A stretch of DNA of 64,000 nucleotides from Phlebiopsis flavidoalba (lineage: Eukaryota > Basidiomycota > Agaricomycetes > Polyporales > Phanerochaetaceae), in contig JAOCPU010000014.1 in assembly GCA_035772785.1 (NCBI GenBank), forward strand, positions 434,001 through 498,000. The letters are read 5' to 3'. Positions within the stretch are counted from its first letter, which is position 1; each line of letters opens with the position of its first letter. The position numbers and the translations under genes are program-made. The notes under the pieces were generated by a model. The model saw only the letters and a list, made by a program, of their open reading frames with translations. It was not told where the DNA came from and ran no database searches. This document shows positions 58,963 to 64,000 of this stretch, in pieces.

Positions 58963-60480
58963 ATCTAAATACTATAACTTTTCAATGTATCAAGTAAGTT
59001 GTATTCATTGATTACCGGGACATCATTTCAAGGTGCTCACAAACCGGAAACACGATCGGTCCGCAGGTTTCTCAAGAATGTCAGTGGACATTCTACGCTC
59101 GCAATGGCTCATATCACATAGGTCGCGCACCATCTAACCATATCATTATCAATGTTCGTTCCAGATTGCAGCTCCACAGATGTCAATATTCCAAAACGTA
59201 TCATAGGTGTCTTCCGTATACGAATAACAGTGTAATGTTCTGAGATGGGGGCTGCATAGTGATAGAAGCAAAATTACGACTACGTCACCATACATCGACA
59301 ATCATGGGAGCCTGCGACCCCCAAGCCTTCCCTGTTGCTCTTGTCCTGCCAAACACGTGATCACTGGCACTCACTGTCCCCTCATATGTGTCATTTGGTA
59401 AAAGCGAACACAAGGCCCGCTACAGCAAGGAGCACCCACGTTGACATGGATATCATCATGTATAGCAGCCTCATGGCGTCCGTACGCCGATAGAATAAGT
59501 ACTTGTCGCCTCGTCGATTGTATCGACCTGTCTATAAGCGGCTGGGGAATTCCGAGCCTAACCTTGTAAATAAGCGTGGACTATGCGCAAGCTATTTATG
59601 TTTAGCTGGCACTATCTGCGCTTTAGCTGGCACTATCTGCACTAATCTTGTTTCTAATTAAGGCATGATTAGTGCATGTATGAGAAACTATTTGCCCTAA
59701 TTTGACTATCAGGGCTAACCGAGCTATTTAGCGCAAATTAGGGCGGAGTTGTGCTAATTAGTGAAGAGGGTTTTCCCTGATATGATCTGAAGAGAAGAGA
59801 GCTTCGCCGGAATAGTATTGTCAGGTTTTTAATTTACGACAGGTCTGCCCTTTCCCTCTGTGGATCGTTCTTCTACCAACCGTATAATCTGCCTGAATTT
59901 GGATGCATTATACATTTCGATGTGACCTCGTTTAAATCGAATTTACCCTTTACTGCCATCTTTGTTGATGCAAATGGCAAGTCATGCCACAGCTCGAGGG
60001 AAATTACAAGTCGCGACAAGGACATTTTTCCGATTTGTGTTATCCAACAATTATCAAGTGTCTACATCAATCGTACAGCTGATGATCTTCATAACGCAGG
60101 GAGCAAGTCTCGTCTCTCAAAACCCCATACGAGTCCGTACCAAGTTCGTATCCGCCCGGGAATCTCTTCCATCATCAATGCAGCATTGCTCGCACCAGCG
60201 CGGCAAAGCTTTAGTTGCCGCGACGGCGCCTATTGAACGTCATTTTCCCTACAAAAAAAAATATAACAACGTTCTTGTCTGTCATGTGGACCTCGTGTCT
60301 CTCTTCTGCTGCTCTCCATTCGCCACAATGCTCTTGTCTGTACATGTCTATCTTCACAGCAGAGCACGACGCTTGTCAGTTGGTAAGGATTACAGCTCCG
60401 AATCTCTACTTGAGCCAAAGGAAATGAAATCAACCCAACCATCAACGCGAACCTCAAAGGCCACTACGTCGGTCCACATC
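58963..60480. other. Intergenic between FunK1 J and K
   Basis: No gene is recognised. The part 59600-59765 is AT-rich and unusually structured. ORFs in 59922-60486 are short and motif-free. Confidence 0.4.
59601..59765. repeat. AT-rich cluster of a tandem repeat and inverted repeats
   Basis: TTTAGCTGGCACTATCTGC occurs twice in tandem with a 21-bp period (59601 and 59622). It is followed by a 9-bp inverted pair GCACTAATC/GATTAGTGC (59639-59647, 59667-59675) and a perfect 10-bp pair GCCCTAATTT/AAATTAGGGC (59694-59703, 59735-59744). It may be a decayed small inverted-repeat element. Confidence 0.55.
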
Positions 60481-60486
60481 CTGTGA

Positions 60487-62448
60487 TGGAAGTTCCCTCG
60501 ACAAGTTTATGAACCGCAATTACCAAAGACTGCGACAAGAAACGGCCTCGCTAATCTTGACTTTTAGTCATGTGGTGGATGCTCAATCGGAGAGTCACAT
60601 GTACGAGCCCTTCGTAAGTGCTACTTCATAAAAACCCGCTGTGAATAAGGTCTCATGACTGCCACAAAGGCCAAAGCTATTGAGCCACTCCTTTTCAAGA
60701 CTACGAAGATAATTTAATTGGTGCAGACGAAACCCCAGAGACCTCGAGTCTACGTCCAGATCTGGGTATACGCATATTATTGCGACAAAGTCGTAACAGT
60801 GGCCAAAATGACGTCGCTCGGAAAAAACACAACCTTATTCGGGAGCCGTTCGACATTCTGTTACTCGTAATGCTCGCGATGATAGGGTCATCGAGGTGAA
60901 GCTCAACAATGATGATGACCCCTTTTTGTGGATGACATCCCCCTCTCGGGCTCACTGTGGAAAACGACAGCGACAAGGGTCTTCGATGCCCGTGGGACAG
61001 CTCGCACACTATGCTCATTGAGCAATTTGCTCAGCAGCATCGTTGTCATCTTTTTCAGATCATAATCTTCGGCTCGCTCGCGCGTTTTCTCTTTCTGGGA
61101 CCGTGCGGGCGCCATAGTTACAGAAAGATTCGACTACGTTGAGAAACTCTCGGCCACTAGCGATATTTCTGTGGCGATACTCTAGGGCATCAGATATTAC
61201 ACGCGGCTTGGACCCTACGATATTTCGGCTACCGAAACTGAGGCTACTACACGTTGTCGGGGGGCTTTACGCGACTTTATCCACGATTGCAAAGGCAAAA
61301 AATAACAAAGACGAGCTCCCATGGGTTATACATGGCTTTTCGACGAAAGCTATTGCTCATCTCCAACGACTCGTGTTCTCATACGATGGTGCCCAAGACC
61401 CGGACATTTCTGATATCTAGGCGGCCTTTTACACAGACTCGTTAGGGCCTTGCGGACGAAGTACTCGGACGTTTCTGGCATGCGACCCTTCTGCGGTGCA
61501 AGTACTTTTATCCTCAAGGATTACGCTGGGAGTAGCATCACACAGATCTTTCTGAATCAAGCCTGCCTCGGAGAGTGTCGGCGTATGATATCCTAGAACG
61601 TGAGAGCCATGCCCTCTCTACTTCCACGAATTTGCGCGGTGGCGAGGTCGTGGTTGATTGGGAAAAAACCGACAAATAAGCAGTGGCTGTAGCAAGACCT
61701 GAGTAGACAGCCACTCAAAATGGCTGTGCTCCGTATGCAGCTCATTGCTACGGTCGTACGTGCATTTCAGGATGGTTCAAGACGTGTGCGTTTCCAGCTG
61801 CAATGCCTTCGGAAACACTCGCGTGAACTGGTCAAAGTCTTCCATGACGTTTGCTTTATGTGAGTATAGCTAAAGCTTTACACAAGAATATACCTATTCA
61901 ATATCCAGCCTTCTAGGCATTGCTGCCGATGCGGAAGCCATCGGGTCATGCATCGCAGACTAATCAGCGCGGGGAACATCTATTCGTACGCACAAAGAAG
62001 GTGTGTGTGTGAAATTCTGAACGATTGGGATCACGCCCCACGCCGAAGATAGAGCGCGGATGCCCAATCTCCTGCCACCGTTCAGAAGCGTATGTTTCTT
62101 CTTTTGATGACAAAATTATCCTCTGAAATCCTGAGACTTCAAGGTAACGGCCGGCAATTTATGTCAATCGGGCTATCCAAATCACCATTGAAGCTCCATG
62201 AAGTTACAGACGACATAGAATCAGGGCTGTTTTGGGTGTTCGTCTTCTTTGCGCTCCATTTCGTCTCTCATGGCGACAAGACCATTCCTGCGTCGCTACC
62301 ATTTTTCGACTTCGGCCAAGACTCTACTTCCAACCCATGCCATGCACGTCGCCGTCCGTCAGACACATCTTCAGAAAGTATAGTGCACTTCAACAACAAA
62401 ATATTCAACACCATCTCTTTCCTATCCACGCCCATTCAAGTCTCTTAG
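60487..62448 (+). pseudogene. FunK1 fungal-type protein kinase, copy K
   Basis: The N-terminal exon contains 'SSLDKFMN' and 'VVDAQSESHMYEPF' (about 60500-60612), ending at a GTAAGT donor; after a 57-bp intron 'AKAIEPLLFKTTK' follows. Then 'EQFAQQHRCHLFQIIIFGSL' and 'ARFLFWDRAGAIV' (61018-61120), and 'LWRYSRASDITRGLDPTIFR' (61160-61230). The N-lobe (61400-61600) retains an 'RRPFTQT' stretch in a broken frame. In the catalytic loop (about 61945-61975) 'MHRRLISAGN' stands where HRDISxGN is expected, and 'ILNDWDHAP' (62014-62040) is intact. 'KLHEVTDDIESGLFWVFVFF' lies at about 62190-62250. The ORF closes at 62448; the usual basic tail was not found. It is a decayed copy. Confidence 0.75.
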
Positions 62449-64000
62449 TGACAAGCTTTCGCTTTTGTGGAAAGACTACTATTACATGAAATGAGGGCTA
62501 TCTGAACGACGGCTACTACTGTAATGGCAAGCCATGTTATTGCGACACCTCCGAGGGTAAGTTTGTCGTCTCTCTGATTGGCTTGGCCACAAACTTCATT
62601 GACGACTTCGTGGAAGTATTAACGACGGATATCGCTTAAACGCGTACGACATTCGTGTACCGATCGAGTTCCGCCCTATGAACAAATTAATACAGGAGTA
62701 AGAAAACAGTTCTCTTAGTCGAAACCTCCTTACGGACAACCTTCGAATGCCTCCTCGCTATCTGATCAGGGGATATGGCGGTGCTCTTGTGCGTACGCGG
62801 GAAGTATGCCTCACAGCTCAACACTTCTCAGGCGCTCGTCGAAGGTCGCCATCAACAAAGTACACATGAGTAAGACTCTAGACACAGGCCGCCCGCGTGA
62901 TGGGTGCTGCCAAACGGATCCGGATTCAGGATTCTGAAGCGATGATACTAGGTGACGATGAGAACGCTTATACGCCGATGGCACCTGCACGCAAAGAAAC
63001 CCCGGCTTGGTGAACAGCCAACCTGCGTGGCACGTTTGCTTCAATATGCGTACTCCGCCTACTCTGCGCTCAGCGTAGCGGCGCACAAAGCCAAAGCGCC
63101 TCGTATAACCACTCGGCGTTCACCGAGTTGTACCAAAGCCACCAAAACGCAACGGCTGATCAGCCGTGTACTAGCCGGCCTCTCGCTCTTCCGAAATCCC
63201 TTGCGCATATCGCGCAGACGCGTGAACAAGCACGCGCATATTTGTATAGCAATTTCCTCGTAAGCCTTCACTACGTATACATCAGACTGTGTCATTTGTA
63301 AGAGTAGCTTCATTGTCATCCGCAAATCGACATATTATTATTTAGCGTCATTGGCGTCATGACAACAAGAAGTCACGAGACTACAGTATGGCGAAAACAG
63401 GGTCGTGTGTGATTATTACTCAAATATATTTATGAAATCTGGTAGAGTATGCTCGCGCTCGCAGAGTGGTCAAGCTGGGGTAGAGAGTCGGAGGATTTTA
63501 CGATGCCGTCATCGTGGCGGCCATTTTAGTCGTTCTGGATGCGACGATAACGGACGGGCATATCAACGGCATCAGGTTAGCAAGATACGCCAGTCCTCTT
63601 CAGAGAATCTTTCCGTTTTTTCCGAAGCCGGTAACAGGACGGTAGCGATAAGCTCGTCATTACGGGCAGCGGGGGCCTCAGGCTTGATTTGGAAGGCGGG
63701 TTACAGAGTAGATTGTGCTTGGGATGATGCGGCTATTTGGACCTCGCAGCTGATACATGTCTCGAAGGTGTTTTCCGAAAACAGTTCAATCCAAATGTAC
63801 GGTTGGTCACTGGCCCGCCTGTCGTTGTTCTGCGGCGGATCGATCAGATTTCGGCCTTTATCATCCGGGACATGATGTCTCAGTACAGCGACCCCCCAAT
63901 TGTTTGCGCCTATATAGAAAGCACTCTTTCTCGTCCCACTCTACACTTTGCACGCTGTGTAGACCAGCTTTTGGGCGGTCCGGGCTAGTGAAAATTGGGG
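62449..64000. other. Right end of the window, no gene recognised
   Basis: Plus-strand ORFs of 104-157 codons (62952-63263, 63405-63875, 63737-63988) show no family motif and overlap in different frames. A gene running off the right edge cannot be excluded. Confidence 0.3.

Noticed and set aside
59601..59765. CRISPR array
   Set aside because: Only two repeat units without spacers, in a eukaryotic genome.
1..64000. RIP-like C-to-T mutation as the cause of gene decay
   Set aside because: The differences between LTRs and between copies are dominated by small indels and frameshifts, not by clustered transitions or stop codons from CpA changes.

Overview
The window looks like a repeat-rich island from a mushroom-forming basidiomycete (Agaricomycetes). 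The evidence is short (about 40-65 bp) GT-AG introns, an expanded family of fungal-type FunK1 protein kinases, a secreted lactonohydrolase typical of such fungi, and a Ty3/Gypsy chromovirus. No bacterial operons, rRNA genes, confident tRNA genes or CRISPR arrays were seen.

Layout. 0.3-1.1 kb: remnant of an unrecognised conserved gene (+). 1.4-7.1 kb: FunK1 copy A (-), its first two exons split from the rest by about 3.2 kb of foreign GC-rich DNA. 8.9-9.5 kb: a 654-bp inverted-repeat element (MITE-like) carrying a CCCTAA-rich minisatellite. 9.9-12.4 kb: FunK1 B (+). 12.8-21.6 kb: three head-to-tail FunK1 copies D, C, F (-). 22.0-22.6 kb: unrecognised ORF (-). 23.0-24.6 kb: lactonohydrolase (SMP-30/gluconolactonase family, -). 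25.3-27.5 kb: NUG1/GNL3-family nucleolar GTPase (+). 28.2-30.8 kb: FunK1 E (+). 31.2-33.8 kb: FunK1 G (-). 34.2-49.0 kb: FunK1 H (-), split in an intron by a complete 12.1-kb chromovirus (35333-47472, two LTRs, TCGGT target duplication). 52.0-54.6, 56.4-59.0 and 60.5-62.4 kb: FunK1 I, J, K (+). The rest is intergenic or unrecognised.

The eleven FunK1 copies fall into two types. A, B, C, G, I and J have an N-terminal 'MPPxxFLxxFM'-like start where visible and a loop near 'HRDLSxGNVM'. D, E, F and H have a different N-terminus and a loop near 'HRDISxGNILF'. K is intermediate. Introns fall at the same places in many copies, so they arose by DNA duplication, not retroposition. Every copy is interrupted by frameshifts, so none reads through as it stands. 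F has lost both catalytic aspartates and A has HRG in place of HRD.

Single-base indels also break NUG1, normally an essential gene, and the lactonohydrolase, and they dominate the differences between the two LTRs. Some of the frame disruption may therefore be assembly noise rather than true pseudogenisation. Products are inferred from family motifs read by eye; no database search was possible.
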